Positions 44,191-56,441 are shown, counted from the stretch's first letter. The stretch: DNA of 64,000 nucleotides from Achromobacter sp. B7 (GCF_003600685.1 NZ_CP032084.1:806001-870000); one strand, 5' to 3'. Translations and numbers: made by a program. The notes: generated by a model not told the origin, from the letters alone.

Positions 44191-46581
44191 GTGCGCAAGG
44201 TTCGGTGGTTGATCCTCTCTGCTGTCAGCGTGGCCGCCGGAGCCGTCCAGGCTCAAGGCAGCCAAGGTTCGACTCCCGCGGCGTCCGCAGCAACCGCGAC
44301 CTCCGCGGCCCCCGTGTTGCGTACGTCGCCGGGTCTGCGCATTCACCGCCTGCCCGATGAAAGCATCCCCGCGTACCTGGAAGCCGACAGCATCGAGGGC
44401 GACCCCGATTCCGACCTGACCCTGAACGGCAGCGCGCAAGTGCGCCGCATCGATGGCGTCATCAAGGGCGACCGCATCAACTACCGCAAGGACACCGGCG
44501 AAGTCGATGTCCAGGGCAGTGCGCGCATGATGCGCGACGGCACCTTGGTGACTGGCCCCAACGCCAAGTTCAACGTCGACAAATATTCAGGCCAGGTCGA
44601 AAAGCCCAACTTCTGGATGGGCGCCACCGGCGGCTTCGCCGTTGCCGAACACGCCGACATCTTCAGCAAGTCGCAGATGCGGCTGCATACGGTCACGTAC
44701 AGCGGCTGCTCGTGCGAAACGCCGTCCTGGTACATCAAGGCCAACACCGTCGACATCGATTTCGACGAAAACGAAGGCGTGGCGCGCAACGGCGTGCTGT
44801 ATTTCAAGGACGTGCCGATCCTGGCGTCGCCCTACATGACCTTCCCGGTCAAGAAAGAACGCAAGTCGGGCTTCCTGATGCCGACGTATGGCACCACCAG
44901 CCAGGGCGGCTTCGACATTTCGCTGCCGTACTACCTGAACCTGGCGCCCAACTACGACATGACGGTCCAGCCGCGCTACTTTTCCAAGCGCGGCATGCAG
45001 CTGGGCGGCGAATTCCGCTACCTGGGCTCGTCCTATCTGGGCACCCTGGACGGCACCTACCTGCCTAACGACAACGTCACCAGCGAAGACCGCTGGATGT
45101 ACTGGTGGCGCCACCAGCAGACGTTCTCGCACGGCTTCTACGCCGACTGGGACATCGCCAAGGTTTCTGACGACGACTACTTCCGCGACATCTCGCAGTT
45201 GGGCCTGAACCAGGCGTCGACCACCTACCTGCCGCAGCGCGGCCGCGTGGGTTGGGCCTCCAACTACTGGAGCACGTACGCACAGGTCTACAAGTACCAG
45301 ACGCTGCAGGATCCGGACGCGCCGCTGGTGCCGCCGTACGACAAGGAACCCGAGTTGTACCTGCGCGGTGCGCGCTATGACTGGGGCGGTTTCGACGTTG
45401 ACTGGACGTCTACCGCCGTGCGTTTCCGCCGTCCCGATTTCGGCTCGACCGTTCGCTACCCCGACGGCGACCGCTTGCAGTCCTACCCGACGGTGTCGTA
45501 CCCCATCGTGCGCCCGGGCTGGTTCATCATCCCCAAGGCGGGCGTGAACTACACCCAGTACCAGACCAAATGGTATGGCGTGGATGCGCTGGGCCTGAAC
45601 GGCGGTTCGGCCGACGGCCTGCCGCGTTCGCAATCGCGCACCGTGCCGATCATGTCGCTGGACGCCGGCCTGATCTTCGAACGCGACACGTCGCTGTTCG
45701 GCAAGGCGTCCACGCAAACGCTCGAACCGCGCCTGTACTACTTGCGCGTGCCGTACCGCGACCAGTCCAAGATGCCGGTCTACGACACATCGCTGGCCGA
45801 CTTCAGCTTCTCGCAGGCCTTCGAAGAAAACATCTACACCGGCGGCTGGGACCGTATCTCGAACGCCAACCAGCTGACGGCCGCCTTGACCACGCGCTGG
45901 CTGGACGCCAATACCGGCTTCGAGCGCATGTCGCTGGCCGTGGCGCAGCGCCTGTATTTTGAAGATCAAAAGGTCACTCTGCCGGGCGAAACGCCGCGTG
46001 AAAACGTGCGGTCCGACTTCCTGGTGGGCGCCAGCGCGGCACTGACCGACACCCTGAGCACCGACGTGGCCGCTCAGTACAATCCTTACCAGAACCAGTG
46101 GTCGCGCGGCTTGGTCAGCGCACGCTGGTCGCCGCAGCGCCTGACCACGGTGGCGCTGTCGTATCGTTATCAGCGCGATCCGCAACCGGGCGTTCAGTAT
46201 CAGCCCCAGGGCCAGAACCAGGTCAGCCTGGCGTTGCAATGGCCGTTCAACAAGCGTTGGTACGGCGTCGGTCGCGTGGATTATTCCTTGCGCTCCGGGC
46301 CGTCCAGCACGGTGGCCAACACGACGGAATCTCCCCGTGTCACGCAGGCCATCGCCGGCGTCGAGTACAAGGGCGATTGCTGCTGGGTGGGCCGCGTGGT
46401 CTACCAGCGCTATGCTGTATCGGCAACGGACGCGAACTCCGCTGTGTTCTTCCAGCTTGAGCTGACCGGTCTGGGCTCCCTGGGAACCGACCCGATGAAC
46501 CTGCTGAACAGAAGTATCCCCGGCTACACCAGCATTACACCGCCCGTGCCGGCTGGGACCACATTTGAAAGGTATGAATGA
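44191..46581 (+). CDS. lptD: LPS-assembly outer-membrane protein LptD
   Basis: About 796 residues. LptD is the 26-strand barrel that inserts lipopolysaccharide in the outer leaflet, working with the lipoprotein LptE. Signal peptide: RKVRWLILSAVSVAAGAVQA. The N-terminal OstA/jellyroll domain spans about residues 60-190 (SIEGDPDSDLTLNGSAQV). The barrel follows to the end. Two cysteine pairs are present: Cys173/Cys175 (YSGCSCE) and the adjacent Cys730-Cys731 (GDCCWVG), as needed for its inter-domain disulphides. GTG at 44191 is chosen because it starts the signal peptide directly. The stop overlaps the surA start (ATGA), pairing the assembly factor with its client. Confidence 0.96.
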   Translation: MRKVRWLILSAVSVAAGAVQAQGSQGSTPAASAATATSAAPVLRTSPGLRIHRLPDESIPAYLEADSIEGDPDSDLTLNGSAQVRRIDGVIKGDRINYRKDTGEVDVQGSARMMRDGTLVTGPNAKFNVDKYSGQVEKPNFWMGATGGFAVAEHADIFSKSQMRLHTVTYSGCSCETPSWYIKANTVDIDFDENEGVARNGVLYFKDVPILASPYMTFPVKKERKSGFLMPTYGTTSQGGFDISLPYYLNLAPNYDMTVQPRYFSKRGMQLGGEFRYLGSSYLGTLDGTYLPNDNVTSEDRWMYWWRHQQTFSHGFYADWDIAKVSDDDYFRDISQLGLNQASTTYLPQRGRVGWASNYWSTYAQVYKYQTLQDPDAPLVPPYDKEPELYLRGARYDWGGFDVDWTSTAVRFRRPDFGSTVRYPDGDRLQSYPTVSYPIVRPGWFIIPKAGVNYTQYQTKWYGVDALGLNGGSADGLPRSQSRTVPIMSLDAGLIFERDTSLFGKASTQTLEPRLYYLRVPYRDQSKMPVYDTSLADFSFSQAFEENIYTGGWDRISNANQLTAALTTRWLDANTGFERMSLAVAQRLYFEDQKVTLPGETPRENVRSDFLVGASAALTDTLSTDVAAQYNPYQNQWSRGLVSARWSPQRLTTVALSYRYQRDPQPGVQYQPQGQNQVSLALQWPFNKRWYGVGRVDYSLRSGPSSTVANTTESPRVTQAIAGVEYKGDCCWVGRVVYQRYAVSATDANSAVFFQLELTGLGSLGTDPMNLLNRSIPGYTSITPPVPAGTTFERYE

Positions 46582-48164
46582 TGCGTAGGTTGCACTCTTT
46601 GCGCCGCCTGTCCGGCAGTGCGCTGTTGTTGGCCTTATGCGCCGGCCTTCCCGCCGCGCACGCGGCCGAGCCAACAGGCCGGGCCGCGAACAATGGCGCC
46701 AAGGCCGCGCCCGCCGCTCAGAAAACCACGCCGGCGCCCAAGGGCGAGCAGTTCGTGGACGGCATCGCGGCCGTGGTCGACAAGGACGTGATCACGTTGC
46801 GCGAACTGCGCGACGCGTCCATCCGCATTTCGACCGAACTGAAATCGCGCGGCATCCAGGTGCCCGACGACCAGACCTTGCAGCATCAAGTGTTGCAGCG
46901 CCTGATCATGGAACGCGTGCAACGCCACGAAGCCGACCGGCTTGGCATTCGCGTGGACGATGCCCAGGTGGACCAGGCCATCCAGACCATCGCGGCGCGC
47001 AACAAGATCAGCGTGGCGCAACTGCGCGGCGAAATCGAAAAGTCAGGCACCAATTGGGATACCTACCGCAAGTCGCTGCGTGACGAGATCCGCACGGATC
47101 GCCTGCGCCAGCGCGCGGTGGATTCCACCATCGTCATTTCCGACACCGAAGTCGACGCGTTCCTGAAGGACCAGCGCCGCAACCCGGCGTTTGGCGCCGC
47201 GCCGCAAGCGCAGCAGCAGCCACAACCGCAGGCGCAGCCCGAGCCCGCGCCCGAGCAGGCCGCCGCGCCCTCGGGCCCGATGCTGTACGCGCTGGCCCAG
47301 ATTCTGGTGCGCGTGCCGGAAGGCTCCACCCCCGAACAGCTGGCGGTGCTGCGCAAGAAGGCCGAAGACATCCTGGCGCGCGCCAAGCGCGGCGACGATT
47401 TCGCCAGCCTGGCGGCAGCATCGTCGGATGGCCCCGAAGCCTTGCAAGGCGGCGTGATGGGCGTGCGTCCGCTGGACGGCTGGCCCGACCTGTTCGTCAA
47501 GGCCATCGGCAATCTGCAAAAGGGCCAGGTCAGCAACCTGATCCAAAGCGGCAACGGCTTCCACATCATCAAGGTGATGGACCGCGGCACGGCCCAGCCG
47601 GCGCCTGGCCGCACCGCGCGCACGCCCGCCCCCACGCCGGCACCGCAGCCCGCCGCGCGTCCGCAAGCGCCCGCGCAGCAAGGCCCGACCAAGGTCATGC
47701 AGACCCGCGCGCGCCACATCCTGATCAAGACGTCTACCGTCATGAGCGACGAAACCGCGCGCCAGCGCCTGGAACAGGTGCGCCAGCGCCTGGTGTCGGG
47801 CGGCGCCAAGTTTGAAGACATGGCGCGTCAGTACTCGCAGGATGCGACCGCGCCGCAGGGCGGCGAACTGGGATGGTTGAACCCGGGTGAAACCGTGCCG
47901 CCGTTCGAAGCCGCCATGAACGCGCTGAAGCCGGGCGAAATCAGCCCGCCGATCCAGTCGCCCTTTGGCTGGCACCTGATTGAAGTCGAAGAACGCCGCG
48001 AACACGACGCCACCGACGACCTGGCCCGCATGAAGGCGCGCCAGATTCTGTTCGAGCGTCGCGCCCAGCCTGCTTTTGAAGACTGGCTGGAGCAATTGCG
48101 TGCTCAGGCTTACGTCGACAACCGGCTTGAAAAGCAGCAAAAGATCCAGCAGAACAACCGCTAA
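46578..48164 (+). CDS. surA: Periplasmic chaperone and peptidyl-prolyl isomerase SurA
   Basis: About 528 residues, longer than E. coli SurA (428). SurA escorts outer-membrane proteins such as LptD to the BAM complex. Signal peptide with cleavage near AHA-A (residue about 29). The N-terminal chaperone domain starts at VDGIAAVVDKDVITLREL. Two parvulin domains follow (about 235-340, and about 375-480 with ARHILIKT and GGELGWLNPGETVPPFE). The extra length comes from Gln/Pro/Ala-rich linkers before each parvulin domain (residues about 208-232 and 345-372). ATG at 46578 overlaps the lptD stop; a second ATG is at 46581. Confidence 0.96.
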   Translation: MMRRLHSLRRLSGSALLLALCAGLPAAHAAEPTGRAANNGAKAAPAAQKTTPAPKGEQFVDGIAAVVDKDVITLRELRDASIRISTELKSRGIQVPDDQTLQHQVLQRLIMERVQRHEADRLGIRVDDAQVDQAIQTIAARNKISVAQLRGEIEKSGTNWDTYRKSLRDEIRTDRLRQRAVDSTIVISDTEVDAFLKDQRRNPAFGAAPQAQQQPQPQAQPEPAPEQAAAPSGPMLYALAQILVRVPEGSTPEQLAVLRKKAEDILARAKRGDDFASLAAASSDGPEALQGGVMGVRPLDGWPDLFVKAIGNLQKGQVSNLIQSGNGFHIIKVMDRGTAQPAPGRTARTPAPTPAPQPAARPQAPAQQGPTKVMQTRARHILIKTSTVMSDETARQRLEQVRQRLVSGGAKFEDMARQYSQDATAPQGGELGWLNPGETVPPFEAAMNALKPGEISPPIQSPFGWHLIEVEERREHDATDDLARMKARQILFERRAQPAFEDWLEQLRAQAYVDNRLEKQQKIQQNNR

Positions 48165-48182
48165 ACGCATTACGGGCTTTTC

Positions 48183-48968
48183 ATGTCTCAACACCAGGCG
48201 CGCAAGCGCTTCGGCCAGAACTTCCTGACCGACGAAAGCGTCGTCGAGTCCATCGTCCGGGCGGTTGGCCCCGCCCGTGACGATGCCGTGGTCGAAATCG
48301 GCCCAGGGTTATCTGCCTTGACCCGGCCGCTGCTAGAGCGTCTGGACCATCTCACCGCCGTGGAAATCGACCGCGACCTGGCCGCGCGCCTGCGCAAGCA
48401 GTTTGATGCGTCGCGCCTGACCGTGGTCGAAGCCGACGCGTTGACGGTGGATTTCTCGCAATTCGGCAGCGCGCTGCGTGTGGTGGGCAATCTGCCCTAC
48501 AACATTTCCAGCCCGCTGCTGTTCCATCTGATGACGTGGGCCGACCACATCCGCGACCAGCATTTCATGTTGCAGCGCGAGGTCATCGACCGCATGGTGG
48601 CGCAAGCGGGCTCCGGCGATTTCAGCCGCTTGTCCGTGATGTTGCAGTCGCGCTATCGCATGCACAAGCTGTTCGATGTGCCGCCCGAAGCGTTCGATCC
48701 GCCGCCCAAGGTGGTGTCGGCCATTGTGCGCATGGTGCCGCTGCCGGCCGACCGCCTGCAACCGGTCAGCGTGCGGGCCTTTGAAACCGTGGTGGCGCGC
48801 GCCTTTTCGCAGCGCCGCAAGATGCTGCGTCGCGTGTTGGCCGACTGGGCGCCGCAAGTGCCCTGGGAAGCGCTGGACATTGCGCCGACCGCGCGCGCCG
48901 AGGACATTTCGGTGGACCGGTATATCCGCCTGTCGGATGCGCTGGTGGCAGCGGGACTGCTTCAATAA
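48183..48968 (+). CDS. rsmA: 16S rRNA dimethyladenosine transferase RsmA (KsgA)
   Basis: About 261 residues. The enzyme dimethylates A1518 and A1519 (E. coli numbering) in 16S rRNA with S-adenosylmethionine during late small-subunit assembly. The start [11 protein letters not shown], the SAM site [12 protein letters not shown] and the catalytic [14 protein letters not shown] are diagnostic. The C-terminal helical domain has [13 protein letters not shown]. It follows surA by 18 bases. In many proteobacteria pdxA lies between surA and rsmA; here it does not. Confidence 0.97.
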   Translation: MSQHQARKRFGQNFLTDESVVESIVRAVGPARDDAVVEIGPGLSALTRPLLERLDHLTAVEIDRDLAARLRKQFDASRLTVVEADALTVDFSQFGSALRVVGNLPYNISSPLLFHLMTWADHIRDQHFMLQREVIDRMVAQAGSGDFSRLSVMLQSRYRMHKLFDVPPEAFDPPPKVVSAIVRMVPLPADRLQPVSVRAFETVVARAFSQRRKMLRRVLADWAPQVPWEALDIAPTARAEDISVDRYIRLSDALVAAGLLQ

Positions 48969-48995
48969 GCGCAAAGCGCGGAGCGCTTCAAGCGG

Positions 48996-49013
48996 GCGTG
49001 GCGCATGCCACGC
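48996..49013. terminator. Convergent hairpin between rsmA and the glycerate kinase gene
   Basis: GCGTGGCGCATGCCACGC is an 18-base perfect palindrome between the two converging genes, without a T run. It may act as a weak bidirectional terminator or mRNA 3'-end stabiliser. Confidence 0.4.
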
Positions 49014-49030
49014 TATCCGCGCCACGCGCG

Positions 49031-50173
49031 TCACAACATGCGTTTTTGCGCGGCCATCCATAGCTGCATGACGTCGCGCGCACGCTCGGCAAGCAGCTTT
49101 TCCGCATCGGCCAGTGCTTGTTGCAACGTGATGGGACCGGGCGCCAAACTGAACGCGGCGCTGATGCCGCCGGCGTGCAGCGCTTCGTAGCCCTCACCCA
49201 ACGACCCCGCCAGCGCCACTACCGGCACGCCGGCCTGCTGCGCGATCTTGGCCACGCCCGCCGGGGTTTTGCCGCGCAGCGTTTGCGCGTCCATGCGGCC
49301 TTCGCCGGTGAACACCAGCGTGGCGCCTTCGATGGCGTCGGCCAGGCCGCCAAGCTCGGCCACAATTTCCACGCCCGGGCGAAAGTGCGCCTGCAAGAAC
49401 GCCTTGGCCGCAAAGCCCAGGCCACCCGCCGCGCCCGCGCCGGGTTCGTTGCGATGGTCCACGCCCAGGTGGCGCGCGCACACATCGGCAAAATTCGACA
49501 GCATCTGGTCCAGCGCCAACACCTGTTCCGGCGTGGCGCCTTTTTGCGGCCCGAACACGTGCGATGCGCCATGCGGGCCGCACAGCGGATTGTCGACGTC
49601 TGACGCGATATCGATGTGGATCCTGGCCAGGCGCGGATCCAGTCCGCGCGTGTCGATGGCGGCCAACTTGCCCAGCGCGCCGCCACCGGGCGGCAGGCTG
49701 TTGCCGCCCGCGTCCAGCAGGCGCACGCCTAGCGCCGTCAGCATGCCGGCGCCCGCGTCGTTGGTGGCGGACCCGCCCAAGCCCAGGATGATGCGCGTGG
49801 CGCCCGCGTTCACGGCCGCCAGCATCAGCTCGCCCACGCCGTGGCTGCTGGCGCGCATCGGGTCACGCTTGGACGGCGAGATCAGTTCCAACCCCGCCGC
49901 TGCTGCCATTTCGATCACGGCCGTGCCGTCTTCCAGCAGGCCCCATACGGCGTCAACCTTGTAGCCCAGCGCGTCGTTCACCGTCAGCTGCTGTTCCTTG
50001 CCGCCGGTGACGGCCAGCACGGCTTCGACCGTGCCTTCGCCGCCGTCGGCCATGGGCACGCATATCGTGTGGGCGCCGGGGCAGGCGGCTTTCACGCCGC
50101 GCGCAATGGCCGCCGCCGCGTCGGGGGCGGACACGCTTTCCTTGAAGGAGTCGGGAGCAATGACGATTTTCAC
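49031..50173 (-). CDS. Glycerate kinase
   Basis: About 380 residues. The enzyme phosphorylates D-glycerate, probably to 2-phosphoglycerate as in the GarK/GlxK family, linking glyoxylate and tartronate use to glycolysis. The N-terminus KIVIAPDSFKESVSA is the family signature, with PMADGGEGTVEA and LGLGGSATNDAGAG later. The start is GTG at 50173, with GAGG upstream; the open frame continues into the region antisense to pyruvate kinase, but that part is not coding. The gene is divergent from the pyruvate kinase gene, whose pathway uses its product. Confidence 0.93.
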   Translation of the reverse strand: MKIVIAPDSFKESVSAPDAAAAIARGVKAACPGAHTICVPMADGGEGTVEAVLAVTGGKEQQLTVNDALGYKVDAVWGLLEDGTAVIEMAAAAGLELISPSKRDPMRASSHGVGELMLAAVNAGATRIILGLGGSATNDAGAGMLTALGVRLLDAGGNSLPPGGGALGKLAAIDTRGLDPRLARIHIDIASDVDNPLCGPHGASHVFGPQKGATPEQVLALDQMLSNFADVCARHLGVDHRNEPGAGAAGGLGFAAKAFLQAHFRPGVEIVAELGGLADAIEGATLVFTGEGRMDAQTLRGKTPAGVAKIAQQAGVPVVALAGSLGEGYEALHAGGISAAFSLAPGPITLQQALADAEKLLAERARDVMQLWMAAQKRML

Positions 50174-50314
50174 GGGTTGGGGTCGCCTCGTAATCGGTGG
50201 GAGTAAGGGCTGGAGTAACCGCTGGAATAACTGCTGGAGCAAGGGCCATGATACCCGCGCCGACGCAGGCGGCGTACCATAGCGCTTTCGTTGTTTTTGC
50301 GAGAGTGGACCGTC

Positions 50315-51757
<1,443 letters not shown>

Positions 51758-51798
51758 CCCGGGCTGGCGGGGCCGCGACCCGGCCCCGCACGCCCGGG
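51758..51798. terminator. Strong hairpin between pyk and the SpmAB-type gene
   Basis: CCCGGGC and GCCCGGG form the outer stem, GCGGGGCC and GGCCCCGC the inner stem, with a small internal loop between. It begins directly after the pyk stop and sits between convergent genes; there is no T run. Probably a bidirectional transcription barrier. Confidence 0.5.
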
Positions 51799-51805
51799 CA
51801 GGCAT

Positions 51806-53035
51806 TCAGCCAAAGAACCAGTAGCACACGCCGATGGCGGCCATCACGCCGGCCGCATCGGCGATCAGCGCGCAGCCCACCGCGTGGCGCGCGCGCAATA
51901 TCCCCACCGACCCGAAGTACACCGCCAGCACGTAGAAGGTGGTTTCGGTGCTGCCCTGCATCACGGCCGACAGCAGGGCGGGGAAGCTGTCCACGCCGAA
52001 ATGCGTCATGGTTTCCAGCATCATCGCGCGCGCCGCGCTGCCGGAAAACGGCTTGACCAGCGCGGTCGGCAGTGCGTCGACAAAGCGCGTGTCCCAGCCG
52101 GCTTGCAGCGCCAGCCAGCGGATGCCGTCCAGCAGAAAATCCAGCGCGCCCGATGCGCGCAGCACCCCCACCGCGCACAGCATGGCCACCAGATACGGCA
52201 GCAGGCTCTTGGCAATGTCGAAGCCTTCCTTGGCGCCCTGGATGAACGTTTCGTAGACCGGCACCTTTTTCCAGGCGCCCACGACCAAGAACGCCAGCAG
52301 GATGCCGAACAGCGCCAGGTTGCCCATCACGGACGATAACGACGCGATGGCCATGGCCGACATGCCGGCCAGCAGCGCCATGAAGCCGCCCATGAGCAAG
52401 GCCGCGCCGCCCAGCCACAGCATCACTACCGGGTCGGTCAGCCGCAGGCGCTGGCACACGGCCACGGCCAGAAAGCCCGCCAACGTCGACGCGCTGGTTG
52501 CCAGCAGGATGGGCAGGAATACCAGCGTGGGATCGGCCGCGCCCTGCTGCGCGCGAAACATGAACAGCGTGACGGGCAGCAGCGTCAGCGATGACGCGTT
52601 CAGCACCAGGAACAGGATCTGCGCGTTGCTGGCGGTTTCAGGCGTGGGGTTCAGGGATTGCAGTTCGCGCATGGCGCGCAGGCCGATGGGGGTGGCGGCG
52701 TTGTCCAGCCCCAGACCGTTGGCCGCGAAGTTCAGCGTGATCAGACCGATGGCGGGGTGATTGCGCGGCACGCCGGGCATCAGGCGTGCGAACAGCGGCC
52801 CCAGCAGGCGCGCCAGCTTTTCCACCAGTCCGGCGGCTTCGGCGATACGCAGGAAGCCCAGCCACAAGGTCAGCGTGCCGAACAGCAGCACCATCACTTC
52901 GACCGACACGCGCGCCATGTCGAACAGGCTGGCCACCATCAGGCGAAAGACGTCGGGGTCTCCAATGGCCAGCCAGCGGTACAGCGCGGCGGCGGCGGCG
53001 GTCAGGAAGAAGCCCAGCCAGAGTTTGTTCAGCAT
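51806..53035 (-). CDS. SpmA/SpmB-type nucleoside-recognition membrane protein
   Basis: About 409 residues. Two copies of the nucleoside-recognition (Gate) domain are fused in one chain, corresponding to SpmA (about 1-205) and SpmB (about 225-409) of spore formers. About ten hydrophobic helices are visible. Motifs: LNFAANGLGLDNAATPIGLRAM in the first half and PFSGSAARAMMLETM and STETTFYVLAVYFGSVG in the second. These proteins occur in many non-sporulating proteobacteria; their substrate is unknown. ATG at 53035. It converges with pyk. Confidence 0.85.
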   Translation of the reverse strand: MLNKLWLGFFLTAAAAALYRWLAIGDPDVFRLMVASLFDMARVSVEVMVLLFGTLTLWLGFLRIAEAAGLVEKLARLLGPLFARLMPGVPRNHPAIGLITLNFAANGLGLDNAATPIGLRAMRELQSLNPTPETASNAQILFLVLNASSLTLLPVTLFMFRAQQGAADPTLVFLPILLATSASTLAGFLAVAVCQRLRLTDPVVMLWLGGAALLMGGFMALLAGMSAMAIASLSSVMGNLALFGILLAFLVVGAWKKVPVYETFIQGAKEGFDIAKSLLPYLVAMLCAVGVLRASGALDFLLDGIRWLALQAGWDTRFVDALPTALVKPFSGSAARAMMLETMTHFGVDSFPALLSAVMQGSTETTFYVLAVYFGSVGILRARHAVGCALIADAAGVMAAIGVCYWFFG

Positions 53036-53183
53036 GCGTGACGATGCCCGGACAGCGGTTGATTGCGCACCAGCGCGGGGACGCTCATTGTCGCAGAGTC
53101 AGCCCTGGCCAGCTTGGCCGCGCGGCGCCAATTCTGGTACTTTGGGCCGAACCGCCCTAGGGCCATAACAGTGAGGGACACTC

Positions 53184-55493
53184 ATGGATTTCAATGCCTG
53201 GCGCCGTCGCCGCATCTCGGAACCCGCGTACCGCTGGGCGCGCAACGCCTTGCCCCCCATGTCGGCCACCGAGCGCGAGGCCATCGAGGCCGGAGACACC
53301 TGGTGGGACGCCGACCTGTTCACCGGCAACCCCAACTGGCGCAAGCTGCTGGACGTGCCCGCCGCCACCCTCACCCCCGAAGAGCAGGCCTTTATCGATG
53401 GCCCCGTGGCGCAGCTGTGCACGATGCTGGACGAATGGGACATCACCTGGAACCGGCGCGACCTGCCACCACAGGTCTGGAGCTTTCTGAAATCGCAGCG
53501 CTTTTTCGGCATGATCATTCCGCGCCGCTATGGCGGGCTGGGTTTTTCCCCGTACGCGCATTCCGAAGTGGTGCGCCGCATATCGGCCTATTCCATCACG
53601 GCGGGCGTGACCGTCATGGTGCCCAATTCACTGGGCCCCGGCGAACTGCTGATGCAGTTCGGCACGCCCGCGCAGCGTGATTACTGGTTGCCGCGCCTGG
53701 CCGATGGCCGCGAGGTGCCGTGCTTCGGGCTGACCAGCCCCGAGGCGGGCTCGGATGCCGCGTCCATGGTGGACACCGGCGTCGTCTGCCGCCAGGTGGT
53801 CGATGGCCGCGAACTGATCGGTATCCGGCTCAACTGGCACAAGCGCTACATCACGCTGGGGCCGGTGGCCACGGTGCTGGGGCTGGCGTTCAAGATGTCA
53901 GACCCTGACGGCATTCTGGGCGGCCCGGCAGACATCGGCATTTCGGTGGCGCTGGTGCCCACCGAGGCGCCCGGCGTGGAAATTGGCCGACGCCATCTGC
54001 CGGCCATGCAGGTGTTTCAGAACGGCCCGAACAAAGGGCGCGATGTGTTCGTGCCGCTGGATGCGCTGATCGGCGGCGAGGCCCGCGCCGGCCAGGGCTG
54101 GAAGATGCTGATGAGCGCCTTGGCCGCCGGGCGCGGCATTTCGCTGCCGTCGCTGTCGGCCGCCGCCGCCGTCATGTGCGCGCACACCACCGGCATGTAC
54201 GCGCGGGTGCGTGAGCAGTTCGGCATCCCCATCGGCAAGTTCGAAGGCGTGCAGGAACAGTTGGCCCGGCTGGCGGGCAACGCCTATCTGGTCGAGGCGG
54301 CGCGCCGCCTGACCTGCGCCGCGCTGAACCAGGATGTAAAGCCGGCCGTTGTGTCCGGCATCATGAAATACCACGCCACCGAGCGCATGCGCGATTCGGT
54401 CAACGCCGCGATGGACGTGCACGCGGGCCGCGCGGTCATCGACGGCCCCAGCAACTACCTGGGCGCGCTGTACCGCGCGGTGCCCATCGCCATCACGGTC
54501 GAAGGCGCCAACATCCTGACGCGCAACCTCATCATCTTCGGGCAGGGCGCCATCCGCGCGCATCCCTATCTGATGCCGGAAATGCTGGCGCTGGCCAACC
54601 CCGACGAAGAACGCGGTATCGAGGTGTTCCATGACGTGTTCTGGCGCCATCTGCGGCACGCCGGCAAGAACACGCTGCGTGCGATCGGGCGCGCCTGGTC
54701 GGGCGCCTTGCTGGCGCCGTCGCCGGTGTCCGGCCCCACGGCCGGGCATTACCGGCGGCTGGGACGCTATGCGTCCGGTTTTGCGCTGTTGGCCGACGCT
54801 ACGTTGGCGCAATTGGGTGGCGGGCTGAAGCGGCGCGAAATGATCTCGGCGCGGCTGGGCGATGTGTTGTCGCAGCTTTACCTGTTGTCGGCGGTGCTCA
54901 AGCGTTGGGAAGACGAAGGCCGCAAGCACGACGATCTGCCGCTGGTGCATTGGTGCATGGAACAGGGCTACGCCAGCATCGAGAAAAGCCTGGACGACGT
55001 GCTGCGCAACCTGCCGGGCCGCGTGCTGGCGTGGGGCCTGCGCGCCGCCATCCTGCCGTGGCGCCTGGCGCGCGGGCCGAACGACGCCCTGACGCGCGCC
55101 TGCGCCGACCTGCTGTTGAAGCCGTCACCCACGCATGACCGGCTGGCGGCCGACCTGCATCGCGAGCCGGGCAGCGGCGCGGGGGCTGGCGTACTGCTGG
55201 GGGGCGGCCGCGCGGGCAGCGACCCCTTGGCGGATCTGACCCGCGCCTTCGCGCTGGTTGAAGCGGTGCAGCCCATCCGCGACCGCCTGCGCCAGTCGAA
55301 CGTGCGCAATTGGCGCCAGGCGCATCAGCTGGGCGCCATCACGGACGCCCAGGCCGCGCAGCTGGAGGCGGCGGACGCGATGGTGTCCAAGGTCTTGCAG
55401 GTCGATGATTTTGCGCCGCAAGAGCTGTCGCCCCAGGCGGCAAGCCCTGATTCGACGTCCGCTTCCGAACAGGCCCCGGAACCCGACGCTTAG
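53184..55493 (+). CDS. fadE: Acyl-CoA dehydrogenase FadE
   Basis: About 769 residues (E. coli FadE 814). The flavoenzyme does the first step of fatty-acid beta-oxidation. The N-terminal and middle domains carry [35 protein letters not shown] and [20 protein letters not shown]. The large C-terminal extension is the DUF1974 domain typical of FadE (about 470-740). A disordered tail ends the protein. ATG at 53184 follows GTGAGGG. Its stop overlaps the def stop by four bases, tail to tail. Confidence 0.95.
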   Translation: MDFNAWRRRRISEPAYRWARNALPPMSATEREAIEAGDTWWDADLFTGNPNWRKLLDVPAATLTPEEQAFIDGPVAQLCTMLDEWDITWNRRDLPPQVWSFLKSQRFFGMIIPRRYGGLGFSPYAHSEVVRRISAYSITAGVTVMVPNSLGPGELLMQFGTPAQRDYWLPRLADGREVPCFGLTSPEAGSDAASMVDTGVVCRQVVDGRELIGIRLNWHKRYITLGPVATVLGLAFKMSDPDGILGGPADIGISVALVPTEAPGVEIGRRHLPAMQVFQNGPNKGRDVFVPLDALIGGEARAGQGWKMLMSALAAGRGISLPSLSAAAAVMCAHTTGMYARVREQFGIPIGKFEGVQEQLARLAGNAYLVEAARRLTCAALNQDVKPAVVSGIMKYHATERMRDSVNAAMDVHAGRAVIDGPSNYLGALYRAVPIAITVEGANILTRNLIIFGQGAIRAHPYLMPEMLALANPDEERGIEVFHDVFWRHLRHAGKNTLRAIGRAWSGALLAPSPVSGPTAGHYRRLGRYASGFALLADATLAQLGGGLKRREMISARLGDVLSQLYLLSAVLKRWEDEGRKHDDLPLVHWCMEQGYASIEKSLDDVLRNLPGRVLAWGLRAAILPWRLARGPNDALTRACADLLLKPSPTHDRLAADLHREPGSGAGAGVLLGGGRAGSDPLADLTRAFALVEAVQPIRDRLRQSNVRNWRQAHQLGAITDAQAAQLEAADAMVSKVLQVDDFAPQELSPQAASPDSTSASEQAPEPDA

Positions 55494-56023
55494 TCGTCGG
55501 CGTTCGGATCCATGCCCGGAAACAGGATTTCAGTGAAGCCGAACTTCGTGAAATCCTGAATGCGCGATGGGTACAGGCGGCCGATCAGGTGGTCGCATTC
55601 GTGCTGCACCACGCGGGCATGAAAGCCTTCGGCTTCGCGCTCGATCAGCTGGCCATACGGGTCGCGGCCGCTGTAGCGGATGTGGCGATAGCGCGGCACC
55701 AGCCCGCGCAGGCCGGGCACCGACAGGCAGCCTTCCCAGCCGTCTTCCATCTCGTCCGACAGCGGCGTGATGACCGGGTTGCACAAGATGGTCTGCGGCA
55801 CGGGGGGCGCGTCGGGATAGCGGTCGTTGCGGTCAAAGCCGAAGATCACCAATTGCAGGTCCACGCCGATCTGCGGCGCCGCCAGCCCCACGCCTTGCGC
55901 GGCCGCCATGGTTTCAAACATGTCGTCGATCAGGGCGTGCAGCTCGGGCGTGTCGAATGTATCGACGGGCGGGGCCACGCGCAGCAGGCGCGGGTCGCCC
56001 ATTTTCAGGATGGGGTGGATCAT
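55490..56023 (-). CDS. def: Peptide deformylase
   Basis: About 177 residues. The metalloenzyme removes the formyl group from new proteins. All three motifs are intact: [10 protein letters not shown] (residues 44-53), EGCLSVPG (97-104; metal ligand Cys99) and HECDH (141-145; ligands His141 and His145, catalytic Glu142). No fmt gene is beside it, so this is probably not the main fmt-linked copy. It is the last gene of the leftward run from glyQ, 11 bases after gloA. Confidence 0.96.
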   Translation of the reverse strand: MIHPILKMGDPRLLRVAPPVDTFDTPELHALIDDMFETMAAAQGVGLAAPQIGVDLQLVIFGFDRNDRYPDAPPVPQTILCNPVITPLSDEMEDGWEGCLSVPGLRGLVPRYRHIRYSGRDPYGQLIEREAEGFHARVVQHECDHLIGRLYPSRIQDFTKFGFTEILFPGMDPNADD

Positions 56024-56034
56024 GGCGGTACGCG

Positions 56035-56430
56035 TCAGTCCTGACGGCCTTTCTTCTGGATGAACTCGATCTTGTAGCCGTCCGGGTCTTCCACAAAGGC
56101 GATCACGGTCTTGCCGTGCTTCATCGGACCGGCTTCGCGGGTGACCTTGCCGCCGCGTTCCTTGACCTTGTCACAGGCTTCGTAGGCGTTGTCCACTTCC
56201 AGCGCGATGTGGCCGTAGCCGTTGCCCAGGTCGTACTTTTCGGTGTCCCAGTTGTGGGTCAGTTCGATGACCGCGCCTTCGGATTCGTCTTGATAACCCA
56301 CGAAGGCCAGCGTGAACTTGCCTTCCGGGTAGTCGTTGCGGCGCAGCACGCGCATGCCGAGCACGTTGGTGTAGAAATCGATGGATTTATCAAGGTTGCC
56401 GACTCGCAGCATGGTGTGGAGCATACGCAT
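56035..56430 (-). CDS. gloA: Lactoylglutathione lyase (glyoxalase I)
   Basis: About 131 residues. The enzyme isomerises the methylglyoxal-glutathione hemithioacetal to S-lactoylglutathione. The pattern [19 protein letters not shown] starts the chain with the first metal His at residue 4; LELTHN-type [26 protein letters not shown] gives further ligands, and [16 protein letters not shown] the last Glu. Size and motifs are those of the nickel/cobalt-type bacterial enzyme. ATG at 56430 follows AAGGAAG. Confidence 0.96.
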   Translation of the reverse strand: MRMLHTMLRVGNLDKSIDFYTNVLGMRVLRRNDYPEGKFTLAFVGYQDESEGAVIELTHNWDTEKYDLGNGYGHIALEVDNAYEACDKVKERGGKVTREAGPMKHGKTVIAFVEDPDGYKIEFIQKKGRQD

Positions 56431-56441
56431 GGAGATCTTCC

